Below, piece after piece: positions 26,937-35,658 of a stretch of DNA of 64,000 nt (position 1 is the first letter of the stretch; each line of letters starts with the position of its first letter). The position numbers and the translations under genes are program-made. This stretch comes from an uncultured Helicobacter sp. GTDB taxonomy: Bacteria; Campylobacterota; Campylobacteria; Campylobacterales; Helicobacteraceae. The stretch spans positions 51,433-115,432 of the forward strand of contig CALVBL010000005.1 in the NCBI GenBank assembly GCA_944325775.1, read 5' to 3'. Under the pieces are notes generated by a model, which was given only the letters and a program-made list of their open reading frames with translations, ran no database searches and had not been told where the DNA came from.

Positions 26937-27713
26937 CTAACCTTTCATACACAATAATCTATGTAGCAAAATGACACATGCATGCGCTACATTTAGAGAA
27001 TCAAAAGCGTGTGTCATAGGAATGCTCAGTGTCTTATCGAGTTTCTTAGCAATTTTAGCAGAGAGACCCTCTCCCTCGCTTCCCATAAACAACACCCATT
27101 TTTTACTTTGAAATTTAAAAGCTTTCATTATATCGTTTTTTTGCGAATTTAATGAATCTTGGGACAAAGATTGTGATGACGCGAGATTACTCACAAAGCT
27201 TTGAATATCCTCTCCTGCCATATCAGCACCTAATAATGTAAAACCCGCCATTTTGAGTTCATTGATGAGATCAAGTGTGCGCGGAAACACACAAAATGGC
27301 ATATCCAAGAGCGCACCAGCACTCGATCGCATAATCCCCTCTAGGGCATTGTGCTGGAGATTCACATCTGTGAGTAGCACGCCTCCAGCCCCCAGTGCAT
27401 ACGCACTACGCACGATCGCACCGATATTGCCCACATCACTTAGTCCATATAGCACCACAAGCGTATCACGCTCCAGCATATCACGCACATTTGAGAGTGG
27501 GTCATAAGCGATCTTGAGTAGCACACCTTGGTGATTGCGTCCATGTGCGAGGGCTTGCGCTTTTTTAAAATCGAGCACCTTTATGGGCTTACCACACGCC
27601 TTGAGACGCGAAAACTGCTCTTTTGCTAGCTCTTTGGCGATGTAGATTTCTTGGATCTTTGCTTGATGATGTGCGAGCACATATTCCACAGGCTGCTTAC
27701 CAAAGATAATCAT
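26937..27713 (-). CDS. rlmB: SpoU-family RNA 2'-O-ribose methyltransferase (RlmB-like)
   Basis: A 258-residue TrmH/SpoU-family methyltransferase. It has an N-terminal substrate-binding domain (M-I-I-F-G-K-Q-P-V) and the knotted SAM domain with L-Y-G-L-S-D-V-G-N-I-G-A-I-V-R-S-A, L-F-M-G-S-E-G-E-G-L-S and I-P-M...S-L-N-V-A-H-A motifs. The RlmB type methylates G2251 of 23S rRNA; the precise target is inferred. I start it at ATG 27713, eight bases after AAGGA; the longer frame from 27785 lies inside rsmI. Confidence 0.82.
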   Translation of the reverse strand: MIIFGKQPVEYVLAHHQAKIQEIYIAKELAKEQFSRLKACGKPIKVLDFKKAQALAHGRNHQGVLLKIAYDPLSNVRDMLERDTLVVLYGLSDVGNIGAIVRSAYALGAGGVLLTDVNLQHNALEGIMRSSAGALLDMPFCVFPRTLDLINELKMAGFTLLGADMAGEDIQSFVSNLASSQSLSQDSLNSQKNDIMKAFKFQSKKWVLFMGSEGEGLSAKIAKKLDKTLSIPMTHAFDSLNVAHACVILLHRLLCMKG

Positions 27714-27724
27714 AGTTTTTTCCT

Positions 27725-28591
27725 TCATTCTTTGGCGCAGTGTGGCAGGGATAAATCTGTGGATTCTATAATCTCTTGGTAGCATTCTTTCACGCTTTTA
27801 TTAGTTAGGAGTGAGAGAATCTTCGCCTTTGCTTTTGGAGCGATATCTAGGAGCTTGGCTTCGCTTAGACTTAGACTCGGCTCTTGGCTGCTCTCATCGA
27901 TGAGACACAGCACCCATTCTCCACAGATTTTTGTAGATTCTAATTGTCGCAAAATCTCTTCAGCTCGACCAAAAAATCGCGCTTGGTGAATCTTGCTAAG
28001 CTCCTTGCACACGCACAAATACGCATTAGGAAGTGTGAGAGCTATATCCTGAAGGCTTTGTAAGATTCTATGTGGGCTCTCATACCAGATACATGGCACA
28101 CCAAGCGCGGCGTATCGGGGGAGGATCTGCTGTCTTTGGGATTGTTTATGAGGCAAAAACCCACCAAAAAAAAAGCTCTTAGATTCTATCCCGCTTGAGG
28201 CAAAGCACACATTGAGCGCACTAGAGCCGGGCAGCACATCGTATGGAATCCTATTCGTGATACACCACTGCACGAGTTTCGCGCCCGGATCGCTGATAGT
28301 AGGCATACCCGCATCACTAAGATACACGACATCTTGAGCAAAAAATTCCTCATCAAAGGTTGTGAGTATTTCTTGTTCGTTGTGAGAATGTAGGGCTATG
28401 AAGCGTTTGTGAGAAAGAGTTGTAGAATCTAAAAGTTCCCCAAAGAGTGAGCGCTCTAGGAGAAGTGTGTAGAGCCTCTTGGCGACACGCGTATCCTCGC
28501 ATAGCACCACTTCCGCCCGTGCAAGAGCTTGCAAACTCCTAAGGCTGATATCTAAGAGATTGCCAATAGGAGCCGGGAGAAGCGTGAGCAC
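27725..28591 (-). CDS. rsmI: 16S rRNA (cytidine-1402 2'-O) methyltransferase RsmI
   Basis: A 288-residue tetrapyrrole-methylase-fold enzyme. Family signatures are L-P-A-P-I-G-N-L-x-D-I-S-L-R at the start, L-C-E-D-T-R, Y-L-S-D-A-G-M-P-T-I-S-D-P-G and the F-F-G-G-F-L-P motif. RsmI methylates C1402 in the decoding centre. It begins four bases after rpmE stops, the same order as C. jejuni Cj0155c-Cj0154c (memory). Confidence 0.9.
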   Translation of the reverse strand: MLTLLPAPIGNLLDISLRSLQALARAEVVLCEDTRVAKRLYTLLLERSLFGELLDSTTLSHKRFIALHSHNEQEILTTFDEEFFAQDVVYLSDAGMPTISDPGAKLVQWCITNRIPYDVLPGSSALNVCFASSGIESKSFFFGGFLPHKQSQRQQILPRYAALGVPCIWYESPHRILQSLQDIALTLPNAYLCVCKELSKIHQARFFGRAEEILRQLESTKICGEWVLCLIDESSQEPSLSLSEAKLLDIAPKAKAKILSLLTNKSVKECYQEIIESTDLSLPHCAKE

Positions 28592-28595
28592 GAGA

Positions 28596-28799
28596 CTATT
28601 TGAGATTGTATTTTTGTCGGAATTTCTCTACTCTACCTGTCGCATCGGCTATCTTATCGCTTCCAGTGTAGAAAGGGTGGCAAAAGCTTGAGATGTCGAT
28701 ACGAAGCTGTGGTTTAGTGCTTAGCACTTCGATTTCTTTACCGCTTGTTACACAAGTTACCTTGCATGGGACATATTCTGGGTGGATACCTTTTTTCAT
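28596..28799 (-). CDS. rpmE: 50S ribosomal protein L31
   Basis: A 67-residue ribosomal protein. It shows M-K-K-G-I-H-P-E-Y at the start and C-H-P-F-Y-T-G and G-R-V-E-K-F at the end. Cysteines are at about 12, 16 and 40; the second pair of the zinc ribbon is incomplete (S-S-F-C-H), which is the usual Helicobacter form. It leads the nine-gene minus-strand string down to napF. Confidence 0.95.
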   Translation of the reverse strand: MKKGIHPEYVPCKVTCVTSGKEIEVLSTKPQLRIDISSFCHPFYTGSDKIADATGRVEKFRQKYNLK

Positions 28800-28838
28800 C
28801 GTTGCTGCCTTTAGTTGAAGTGATTTTCAAAACCTGCG

Positions 28839-28844
28839 ATTGTA
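28839..28844 (-). promoter_or_regulatory. Probable -10 box (TACAAT) for rpmE operon
   Basis: TACAAT on the minus strand, 40 bases before the rpmE ATG, in an AT-rich divergent region. Confidence 0.45.
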
Positions 28845-28953
28845 TCCAAAAAAGATTAAAAAACTTTTAAATCCCCGCTACACAAGAAATTTATAACCTC
28901 AAAAAAGCTATCATTCCACTTATGCGCTTAATTTTATAAAAGTGAGAATCTAT

Positions 28954-29670
28954 ATGGAACATTTCGATCTGCTTAGTATCTTTGTTATCGCCTTTTTTGC
29001 GTCATTGGGGCATTGTGTGGGTATGTGTGGCGGGCTGATAATCGCCTACACACGCGCTAAGATTCACAATCCTAGCACCTTTGCGCGCAATGCCCTCTCT
29101 CACCTCCTATATGTCTGTGGGCGAGTGTGTATGTATATGGTGCTAGGTGGGATTTTTGGCAGCTTTGGGGCGATATTCACTCATGATATGCACACCAAGG
29201 CGATTATGGGCGTGGGCGTGGGCGTGCTACTGCTGCTCTTTGGCTTTGCGTATTTGCTCTTTCCAAATGCTTTGAGAATCTTTGAGCCTACTATCAGAGA
29301 TTCTATGGATTTAGATTCTGCGCAATCCCTCTCAAAGCGTGCATTTGCCACAATAGCGCGAGTTTTTAGCTACCTGCTGCGCTCGCGCTCTATGACTTCA
29401 TTTTTTTTGCTTGGTATGTGTAATAGCATCTTGCCCTGTGGCATTGTGTATTATTTCCTCATTAGTTCGGTGGCGAGCGGAAGCGCGGTAGGTGGGGCTG
29501 TGGTGATGGGGACCTTTGGGCTGGCAAGCGTGCTGGTGATGTATCCTTTCGCTCTCTTTGCCTCAAGCCTTATGCGCGTGCTAAAACCTGCATTTTTCAA
29601 CACACTAGCGGGGCTTTGTATGGTTGGCTATGGCGGTTGGGGAGTGTTTAGCAACCTTGCATTGCTTTAA
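28954..29670 (+). CDS. TauE/SafE (DsbD_2/UreH-like) membrane protein
   Basis: A 238-residue polytopic inner-membrane protein with about six helices. Two cysteine motifs mark the family: S-L-G-H-C-V-G-M-C-G-G near residues 16-26 and G-M-C-N-S-I-L-P-C-G in the second half. Such H-C-x-G-M-C-G-G proteins are annotated as sulfite exporter TauE/SafE or UreH/DsbD-like and are thought to handle metals or electrons, often near cytochrome oxidase assembly. No partner is adjacent. I start at ATG 28954 rather than an in-frame GTG at 28942. A (GTGGGC)3 run in codons for V-G-V-G-V lies near 29211-29230. Confidence 0.65.
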   Translation: MEHFDLLSIFVIAFFASLGHCVGMCGGLIIAYTRAKIHNPSTFARNALSHLLYVCGRVCMYMVLGGIFGSFGAIFTHDMHTKAIMGVGVGVLLLLFGFAYLLFPNALRIFEPTIRDSMDLDSAQSLSKRAFATIARVFSYLLRSRSMTSFFLLGMCNSILPCGIVYYFLISSVASGSAVGGAVVMGTFGLASVLVMYPFALFASSLMRVLKPAFFNTLAGLCMVGYGGWGVFSNLALL

Positions 29671-29691
29671 GATTCTCTGCTGCTTTTATGC

Positions 29692-29697
29692 TACAAT
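29692..29697 (+). promoter_or_regulatory. Probable -10 box (TACAAT) for the DinB-family gene
   Basis: TACAAT 44 bases before ATG 29741, preceded by TTTATG. Confidence 0.4.
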
Positions 29698-29740
29698 GCC
29701 AACCTTTAATCCATAATCCACAAACATTTAAGGAGTTTTT

Positions 29741-30238
29741 ATGCGAGAAATGCTACAGCTACAGGCGCGATACAATCAGTTTGCCAACAACAATATGTTA
29801 GCGGTTTTGGAGAATCTAAGTCCAAGCGATCTCCAAAAGGATATGGGTGTGTATTACACCTCTGTGTTGGGTACATTTACTCACATATTGGAGGGTGATA
29901 TAGCGATTTTGCTAGGCATTATCAATTCTTACGCACCAAATCCCCTAGATGTCAAACACCTCCAAGATGCTCTGGCAAGTGGTCTGCAAGATAAAAGTTT
30001 TGAATCTCTCATCGTTTTGCGCAAAGAAGCTGATAGGGCGATTATCGAGCTGATTGACAGAGTCGCAGATTTTGCTGAAGTGAAGATTCTATCATTTCCG
30101 GGTGTGAGCTTTGAAAAGCCCATAGCGCAGTATTTTTTAGGTATGTTAAATCATAGTATCCACCACCGAGGGCAGATTGCTGCGATTTTGGATATTATGA
30201 ATGTGCCTAACGACTTCGCCGGCATGCTAGGAATATAA
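29741..30238 (+). CDS. DinB-family four-helix protein
   Basis: A 165-residue cytoplasmic protein of the DinB/YfiT superfamily. The metal-binding histidines are in F-T-H-I-L-E-G-D (about 46-53) and N-H-S-I-H-H-R-G-Q (about 135-143). Related proteins are thiol-dependent or metal-dependent transferases and hydrolases; the substrate here is unknown. ATG 29741 has AAGGAG upstream. It stands alone between two promoters and is followed by a hairpin element. Confidence 0.75.
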   Translation: MREMLQLQARYNQFANNNMLAVLENLSPSDLQKDMGVYYTSVLGTFTHILEGDIAILLGIINSYAPNPLDVKHLQDALASGLQDKSFESLIVLRKEADRAIIELIDRVADFAEVKILSFPGVSFEKPIAQYFLGMLNHSIHHRGQIAAILDIMNVPNDFAGMLGI

Positions 30239-30283
30239 AAACCAAAACCACTAGCCATGGCATAGGATCTAAACAAAGGTTAT

Positions 30284-30349
30284 GTATGTGCGCACTTTGA
30301 AGCAAAGGGTATTTGCTCCCTGAAGCGATAAAACAAAGCCTGGCTCTTG
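30284..30349 (+). repeat. Paired-hairpin palindromic element, copy B (degenerate)
   Basis: It begins GTATGTGCGC, then stem 1 is AGCAAA/TTTGCT (30301-30306 with 30312-30317). The second stem, around CAAAGCC...CTCTTG, is imperfect. It shares GAAGCGATAAAACAA with copy D. It ends about 20 bases before the AAGGAG site of the acyltransferase gene. Confidence 0.55.
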
Positions 30350-30381
30350 CCATTTGAAATGTGAATCTTAAGGAGTATTTG

Positions 30382-31499
30382 ATGAAAGTCTTATATCTCA
30401 CGCCCCTTGATAGCTTTAGGGGTATTGCGGCACTTAGCGTTGTCTTGCTGCATTTGCACATATATAGGTCATTTACCGAAGTGGAATTTTTCAGACATGG
30501 CGCTTTGGGTGTGCCATTCTTTTTTGTCCTCAGTGGTTTTATCATAGCCTATGTGTATCATAGGGATACATTCAAGCTCAAAGATTTTTTGAGCGCGCGT
30601 GCATTTAGGATTTTGCCGCTGTATTGGCTTGTGCTATTTTTGTTTGTCGCGTTTGAGTGCTGCAAATACATTGCTTACACATATTTCAATATTTCCTTCG
30701 GAACGCCACCCTTTAGTGAGCATAAGCAGATTCAAGAAATCTTGCCCAATTTCTTGTTGTTGCAATCTTGGTTGCCACACACGGATTCTAGTTCGTTTAA
30801 TTTTCCTTCGTGGAGTCTTAGCATAGAATGGTATTTGTATATCTGTTTTGGGCTTTTGATGTTTGTGCATAAGATCGTGCGATACACGGTTTTTCTCATA
30901 CTTCCGATTCTTAGTTTCACACATTATCTAGACTTTTTGCGCTCTGAAGCACAAAAAGGGATTTTATTTTTCTTTGCTGGATGTGCTGTCTATCTTGTTT
31001 TTACCAAACTCCAGCGCATTTCCCTGCCTCCAATGCTGCTGCACATAGTTGAGATTGTGGGTTTTGCTGCGTTTTTGGCGGTTTTTCAAATAGGATCCTA
31101 TAATGCCTCTATCATCGTCTTTCCCTTTGTGGTGTTAGTTTTCGCCCTATCTGCTATATATTCTAATGGGGGGGGGGGGGGGCAGGTATAAGTAGATTCT
31201 TGTGCCTTAAGCCCTTTGTGTTTTTTGGGAAAATATCCTATAGCATTTATATCACTCACGCTTTTAGTATGTTTCTTATGGGTATTATTACCAAAACCTT
31301 AGCTACAAAATTTGGGCTATGGGAGCAGATCTACATAGCCGATGCTCCAAAGCCATATCTAGATTTTGGCAATGCACTCTTTGCAAACCTCTATGCGTTC
31401 ATCTATCTTGCCCTTATCATAGGGGTCGCCACTTTCGCGCACTTCTATGTAGAAAAACCCTGCATAGCTTTTGGCAAAAAGATCCGTAATGCCTTATAG
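30382..31499 (+). pseudogene. Acyltransferase family 3 (OafA-like), phase OFF by G15 tract
   Basis: An integral-membrane O-acyltransferase for a surface polysaccharide. The N-terminal part (L-D-S-F-R-G-I-A-A-L-S-V-V-L-L-H-L-H) holds the family R and H residues, followed by several helices and the F-F-V-L-S-G-F motif. The frame stops at 31189-31191 just after a G15 tract (31168-31182). The remaining helices, F-G-K-I-S-Y-S-I-Y-I-T-H-A-F onward, continue in the next frame to 31499. A tract of 13 or 16 G would restore one protein of about 370 residues. The start at 30382 has AAGGAG upstream; the longer frame from 30361 lacks this. So the gene is phase-variable rather than dead. Confidence 0.82.
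31168..31182 (+). repeat. Poly-G tract (G15) in acyltransferase gene
   Basis: Fifteen G after TCTAAT, the longest tract in the window. It is in the OFF register; 13 or 16 G fuses the two halves. Tract length in an assembly may be a majority or miscalled value. Confidence 0.85.
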
Positions 31500-31584
31500 C
31501 ACCTCCGCACAACTAGGGATTAGAAGTTTTGTTGTGTAAAACTTGTGTTAGCTAATGATGTAGTGTTTCTTAATGTAACACGAT

Positions 31585-31610
31585 GAATTTCCCTAATTTA
31601 AGGGAAATTC
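31585..31610 (+). terminator. Stem-loop (10-bp perfect stem) between acyltransferase and prpB
   Basis: GAATTTCCCT / AGGGAAATTC with an AATTTA loop. No U-run follows directly, so it may be a weak or bidirectional terminator or an operator. The gap 31500-31759 otherwise holds the prpB promoter. Confidence 0.45.
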
Positions 31611-31699
31611 TCCCTCTAGAAAAATCCAGATTCTAAAAAGTCAAATTTTTTTTTCGCAAAAATGAAGAGCAAACACTACTCTATTTATAACTTTTTGCC

Positions 31700-31705
31700 T
31701 ACAAT
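31700..31705 (+). promoter_or_regulatory. Probable -10 box (TACAAT) for prpB operon
   Basis: TACAAT 55 bases before the prpB ATG. About ten bases downstream lies a TTAC-N7-GTAA dyad (31715-31729), a possible regulator site inside the 5' leader. Confidence 0.45.
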
Positions 31706-31759
31706 AAAAGCAGGTTACGATTTAAGTAATCTCAAATTCTGGGAAGCAAAGGAGCAAAA

Positions 31760-32626
31760 ATGAGTGCTGGAAAAAAATTCAGAGAAGCAGTCAAAAACAA
31801 TCACCCCCTGCAGATTCTGGGCGTGATCAATGCATATTCTGCCATACAAGCACAAAAAAGCGGTGCTAAGGCACTATACTTAAGCGGTGGGGCGTTGGCT
31901 GCTATGAGTCTAGGTGTGCCAGATCTTGGCATTAGCTCGCTTGAAGATGTATGCGTAGATGTGCGCAGGATCACTGCAGTGAGTGATTTGCCACTACTTG
32001 TGGATGCCGATACTGGCTGGGGTGGGGCGTTTAATATCGCTCGAACCATCAAAGATCTCACGCGTTCTGGTGCTGCAGGCTGCCACATAGAAGACCAAGT
32101 CGCCCAAAAGCGTTGCGGACACCGCCCAAATAAAGAACTTGTGAGCAAAGATGAAATGTGCGATAGGATTAAAGCCGCTATTGATGGCAAGATAGATTCT
32201 GAATTTGTTGTGATGGCGCGCACTGATGCACACGCAAGCGAAGGGCAGCAAGCTGCGATTGAGCGGGCATTAGCTTATGTGGAGGCTGGCGCAGATATGA
32301 TCTTTGCCGAGGCAATCCACACGCTTGAGGAGTATAAGCAATTCACAGATGTGATCAAAGTCCCTGTGTTAGCAAATATCACAGAGTTTGGGAAGACACC
32401 ATATTTTACCACCGATGAGCTCAAGGGCGTGGGAATCTCTATGGTGCTCTACCCGCTAAGTGCTGCACGCGCGATGAATAAAGCCGCGCTTGAAGTCTTT
32501 AACGACATTCTCAAAAATGGCTCACAAAAAGCAAGTATCGAAAAAATGCAAACACGCGATGAGCTTTATGAAATGCTTGGCTACCACGCCTATGAGCAAA
32601 AGCTCGATGCGTTGTTTAAAAAATAG
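31760..32626 (+). CDS. prpB: 2-Methylisocitrate lyase
   Basis: A 288-residue TIM-barrel lyase of the isocitrate lyase/PEP mutase family, splitting 2-methylisocitrate into pyruvate and succinate in the methylcitrate cycle. It shows Y-L-S-G-G-A-L-A-A, metal-binding D-A-D-T-G-W-G-G and the catalytic K-R-C-G-H loop (about residues 118-122), then A-R-T-D-A. AAAGGAG precedes the ATG. It is first of prpB-prpC-prpD-CoA transferase, all plus strand. Confidence 0.92.
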   Translation: MSAGKKFREAVKNNHPLQILGVINAYSAIQAQKSGAKALYLSGGALAAMSLGVPDLGISSLEDVCVDVRRITAVSDLPLLVDADTGWGGAFNIARTIKDLTRSGAAGCHIEDQVAQKRCGHRPNKELVSKDEMCDRIKAAIDGKIDSEFVVMARTDAHASEGQQAAIERALAYVEAGADMIFAEAIHTLEEYKQFTDVIKVPVLANITEFGKTPYFTTDELKGVGISMVLYPLSAARAMNKAALEVFNDILKNGSQKASIEKMQTRDELYEMLGYHAYEQKLDALFKK

Positions 32627-32661
32627 AATCTAGATTCTATAACTTCAAAAAAGGAGAAACT

Positions 32662-33807
32662 ATGGGAGAAGCAGCAAAAGGAAAAGTTGGCGGACTAGCA
32701 GGTGTGATCGCTGGGAAATCCGCGATCTGCACCGTTGGCACAGGACATGGGCTAAACTACCGCGGGTATGATATTTATGATCTAGCAAAACACGCAGAAT
32801 TTGAGGAAGTAGCTTACTTGCTACTTAAGGGCGCGTTGCCGACCAAGGCAGAATTGGCGGATTTCAAAGCCGAGCTTATCAAAGCGCGCGCACTGCCTAA
32901 AGAAATGCGCGAAGCACTCAAGCTTTTGCCTAAAGACGCACATCCAATGGATGTGATGAGGACGGGCTGCTCGATTTTGGGCTGTCTGGAGCAAGAGCAC
33001 TTGAGCGTAGCAAAAATGAGCTTCCCAGATCAGCTCAAAATCGGTATTCGTTTGCTTGGGATATTCCCCTCCATTCTACTATTTTGGCATCATTGGCACA
33101 AAAGCGGCACAGAGATGGATACAGAATCTAAGCAAGATTCTATCGGTGGATATTTCCTAGAAAAACTCCACAACAAAGAGCCAAAAGAGCTTTGGGTGCG
33201 TGCCATGCATGTGAGCCTCATTCTCTATGCCGAGCATGAGTTTAATGCCTCGACCTTCACTTCACGCGTGGTGAGTGCGACACTCTCTGATGTGTATTCG
33301 GCGATCACTGCGGCGATTGGAGCGTTGCGAGGACCTTTGCATGGTGGAGCAAACGAAGCAGCTATGGAGCTTTTAGAAGAATTCAAAAGCGTGGAGGAAG
33401 CCACAAAAGGCATTTATGAAAAGCTTGCTAATAAAGCGAAGATTATGGGATTTGGGCATCGTGTGTATGTCAAGGCAGATCCACGCAATGTCGTCATCAA
33501 AGAGTGGAGCAAAAAACTTGGTGATGATGTGGGCGATACGAAATTGCTTTATCCTATTAGTGAGGCGATTGAAAAAATTATGTGGGACGAGAAAAAACTC
33601 TTCCCAAATCTTGACTTTTATAGTGCATCGGCGTATCACTTTATGGGGATTCCGACCTCGTATTTCACGCCGATTTTCATTATGAGTCGCACCAGTGGCT
33701 GGCTTGCGCATGTGTATGAACAACGCGCTGATAACAAGCTCATACGCCCAAGTTCGGAATATACGGGACCGGAGAATAGGGCGTATGTGAAAATCGAGGA
33801 TCGCTAG
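32662..33807 (+). CDS. prpC: 2-Methylcitrate synthase (citrate synthase family)
   Basis: A 381-residue citrate-synthase-fold enzyme condensing propionyl-CoA with oxaloacetate. Catalytic histidines lie in G-P-L-H-G-G-A-N-E (about 220-228) and G-F-G-H-R-V-Y (about 261-267), and S-R-T-S-G-W-L-A-H follows. The short length and position 35 bases after prpB favour methylcitrate synthase over housekeeping citrate synthase; substrate preference is inferred. It is followed by a 350-base gap with an inverted repeat before prpD. Confidence 0.88.
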   Translation: MGEAAKGKVGGLAGVIAGKSAICTVGTGHGLNYRGYDIYDLAKHAEFEEVAYLLLKGALPTKAELADFKAELIKARALPKEMREALKLLPKDAHPMDVMRTGCSILGCLEQEHLSVAKMSFPDQLKIGIRLLGIFPSILLFWHHWHKSGTEMDTESKQDSIGGYFLEKLHNKEPKELWVRAMHVSLILYAEHEFNASTFTSRVVSATLSDVYSAITAAIGALRGPLHGGANEAAMELLEEFKSVEEATKGIYEKLANKAKIMGFGHRVYVKADPRNVVIKEWSKKLGDDVGDTKLLYPISEAIEKIMWDEKKLFPNLDFYSASAYHFMGIPTSYFTPIFIMSRTSGWLAHVYEQRADNKLIRPSSEYTGPENRAYVKIEDR

Positions 33808-34157
33808 TCTAGAAATTCGTCTCTTGCGCAATCTTTAAATGAGTGCTGTAGCTCGGCTTGGTCACTACCGCTTAGGTAGCTCCCCTCGCCTCGCTTTGCA
33901 CAACATTTAAATCTCACGCAAGATACTAGAATTTCCGTGGCAAAGCCTTGGTAAGATTCTGAATTTGTCTGTGAATCTTGTGCGTGGCTTGCCTCTTGGC
34001 ATTCTAGGATTTGAGATGAATTTTAAGGGTTGTGGAGTGGGTGGCGAGGGGAGCTACCTAAGCAGTAGTGACCAAGCCGCCCGCGAACACTCCCTTAAAA
34101 GTCGCTCAAAGCCGAATGCCTTAACCAACTAACTTTAACTTAAACAAGGAGAACACA
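33808..34157 (+). repeat. Intergenic inverted repeat between prpC and prpD
   Basis: The gap holds two 37-base arms, 33854-33890 and 34043-34079, inverted with one mismatch and separated by about 150 bases. Inside and beside them is a looser inverted pair (TAGAAATTCG...CTTTAAATG near 33812-33843 and near 33902-33935). Related sequence occurs at 59204-59300 (TAGAAATTCGGCTTG and TTGGTTACTACCGC). No reading frame or promoter is convincing. The structure could attenuate prpD, or be remnants of a dispersed repeat. Confidence 0.7.
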
Positions 34158-35612
34158 ATGAGTGCTGATATGGGAATCTTAGACACCAAACGACCAGAGT
34201 TTGACGAACTGCTTACAAAAATCGCGAAATACGCACTAGAATACAAGATAGATTCTAAACTCGCGTATGAAACCGCGCGCTACTGCCTTATGGATACAAT
34301 CGGGTGCGGGCTTTTAGCACTAGAATTTCCTGCTTGTACCAAGCTATTAGGACCAGTGGTAGAGGGAGCAGAGTTTCGCCCACTAGGAGCGAAAATCCCC
34401 GGGACTAGTTATCAGCTAGAGCCAGAGAGAGCGGCATTTAATGTCGGTGCGATGGTAAGATGGCTTGATTTTAATGACACATGGCTTGCGGCAGAATGGG
34501 GACACCCAAGCGATAACCTTGGAGCGATTTGGGCAGTGGCAGATTACATCAGCCGCAAGAACATCGCTGAAGGCAAAGCCCCTCTCACGGTCAAAGACGC
34601 GCTAAGTGCGATGATAAAAGCCCATGAGATTCAAGGTGTGCTAGCACTTGATAATTGTTTTAACAAAGTGGGGCTTGATCATGTATTGCTTGTGCGTATC
34701 GCTTCTACAGCAGTAGCGTGTGCGATGCTTGGTGGGACTTTTGAAGAAGTGCGCAATGCTGTAAGTCACGCATTTATCGATGGTGGTGCATTGCGAACAT
34801 ATCGCCACGCACCAAACACAGGCTCTCGCAAAAGCTGGGCAGCGGGCGATGCAAGCAGCAGAGGTGTGAATCTAGCACTTAAAGCACTAAGTGGCGAGAT
34901 GGGCTACCCAAGCGCGCTAAGTGCGAAATTTTGGGGATTTGAAGATGTGAAAATGCGAGGAGCTAAACTCACTATCCCACAAGAATTTGGTAGCTATGTA
35001 ATGGAAAATGTGCTGTTTAAAATCAGCTTCCCGGCGGAATTCCATGCGCAAACTGCGGTTGAGTGCGCCCTAAAGCTTCATGATGAAGTCAAAGATAGGC
35101 TAGATTCTATCGAGAGGATCGTCATCACTACCCAAGAATCTGGACATAGAATCATCAACAAAGTAGGACCACTCGCTAATCCAGCCGACAGAGATCACTG
35201 CATTCAGTATATGGTGGCTGTGCCGCTTATCTTTGGACGATTGACTGCTGATGATTATGAAGATAGCGTGGCAAATGATCCTCGAATTGACGCATTGCGC
35301 GATAAAATGGTGGTAGAAGTTGATGATAGATATACTAAAGAATATTTAGAATCTGATAAACGCTCTATCGCCAATGCTGTGCAGATTTTCTACAAAGACG
35401 GTAGCCAAAGCCAAAAGGTAGAAGTGGAATATCCTATCGGGCATAGACGTCGCAGAGATGAGGGGATCCCTGTGCTTGTGGCGAAATTCGAGCGCAACAT
35501 CGCACGCAAACTAAGCCCTAAAAAATGTGCCAAAATAAAAGAGGTATGCGCAAATCAAGCGAGCTTAGAATCTATGCCATTCAATGAGTTTAGCGATCTA
35601 TTTGCACTCTAG
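34158..35612 (+). CDS. prpD: 2-Methylcitrate dehydratase
   Basis: A 484-residue MmgE/PrpD-family dehydratase that turns 2-methylcitrate into 2-methyl-cis-aconitate. It shows R-Y-C-L-M-D-T-I-G-C-G-L, W-L-D-F-N-D-T-W, W-G-H-P-S-D-N-L-G-A, and S-R-K-S-W-A-A-G-D-A. Full family length. AAGGAG precedes the ATG. No acnD/prpF is nearby, so rehydration to 2-methylisocitrate is expected from aconitase B encoded elsewhere. Confidence 0.92.
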   Translation: MSADMGILDTKRPEFDELLTKIAKYALEYKIDSKLAYETARYCLMDTIGCGLLALEFPACTKLLGPVVEGAEFRPLGAKIPGTSYQLEPERAAFNVGAMVRWLDFNDTWLAAEWGHPSDNLGAIWAVADYISRKNIAEGKAPLTVKDALSAMIKAHEIQGVLALDNCFNKVGLDHVLLVRIASTAVACAMLGGTFEEVRNAVSHAFIDGGALRTYRHAPNTGSRKSWAAGDASSRGVNLALKALSGEMGYPSALSAKFWGFEDVKMRGAKLTIPQEFGSYVMENVLFKISFPAEFHAQTAVECALKLHDEVKDRLDSIERIVITTQESGHRIINKVGPLANPADRDHCIQYMVAVPLIFGRLTADDYEDSVANDPRIDALRDKMVVEVDDRYTKEYLESDKRSIANAVQIFYKDGSQSQKVEVEYPIGHRRRRDEGIPVLVAKFERNIARKLSPKKCAKIKEVCANQASLESMPFNEFSDLFAL

Positions 35613-35658
35613 GAATAGTCCCTTGGGGGGCTTATAAGGCTTACATAAGGAGGCTGCA

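Noticed and set aside
29211..29230. Three copies of GTGGGC in the TauE/SafE-like gene
   Set aside because: In-frame, short, encodes V-G-V-G within a membrane helix; copy change would not shift the frame.
30361..30381. Longer start of the acyltransferase
   Set aside because: The AAGGAG site lies inside this segment and points to ATG 30382.
35620..35630. G6 run before the CoA-transferase
   Set aside because: Short and intergenic.
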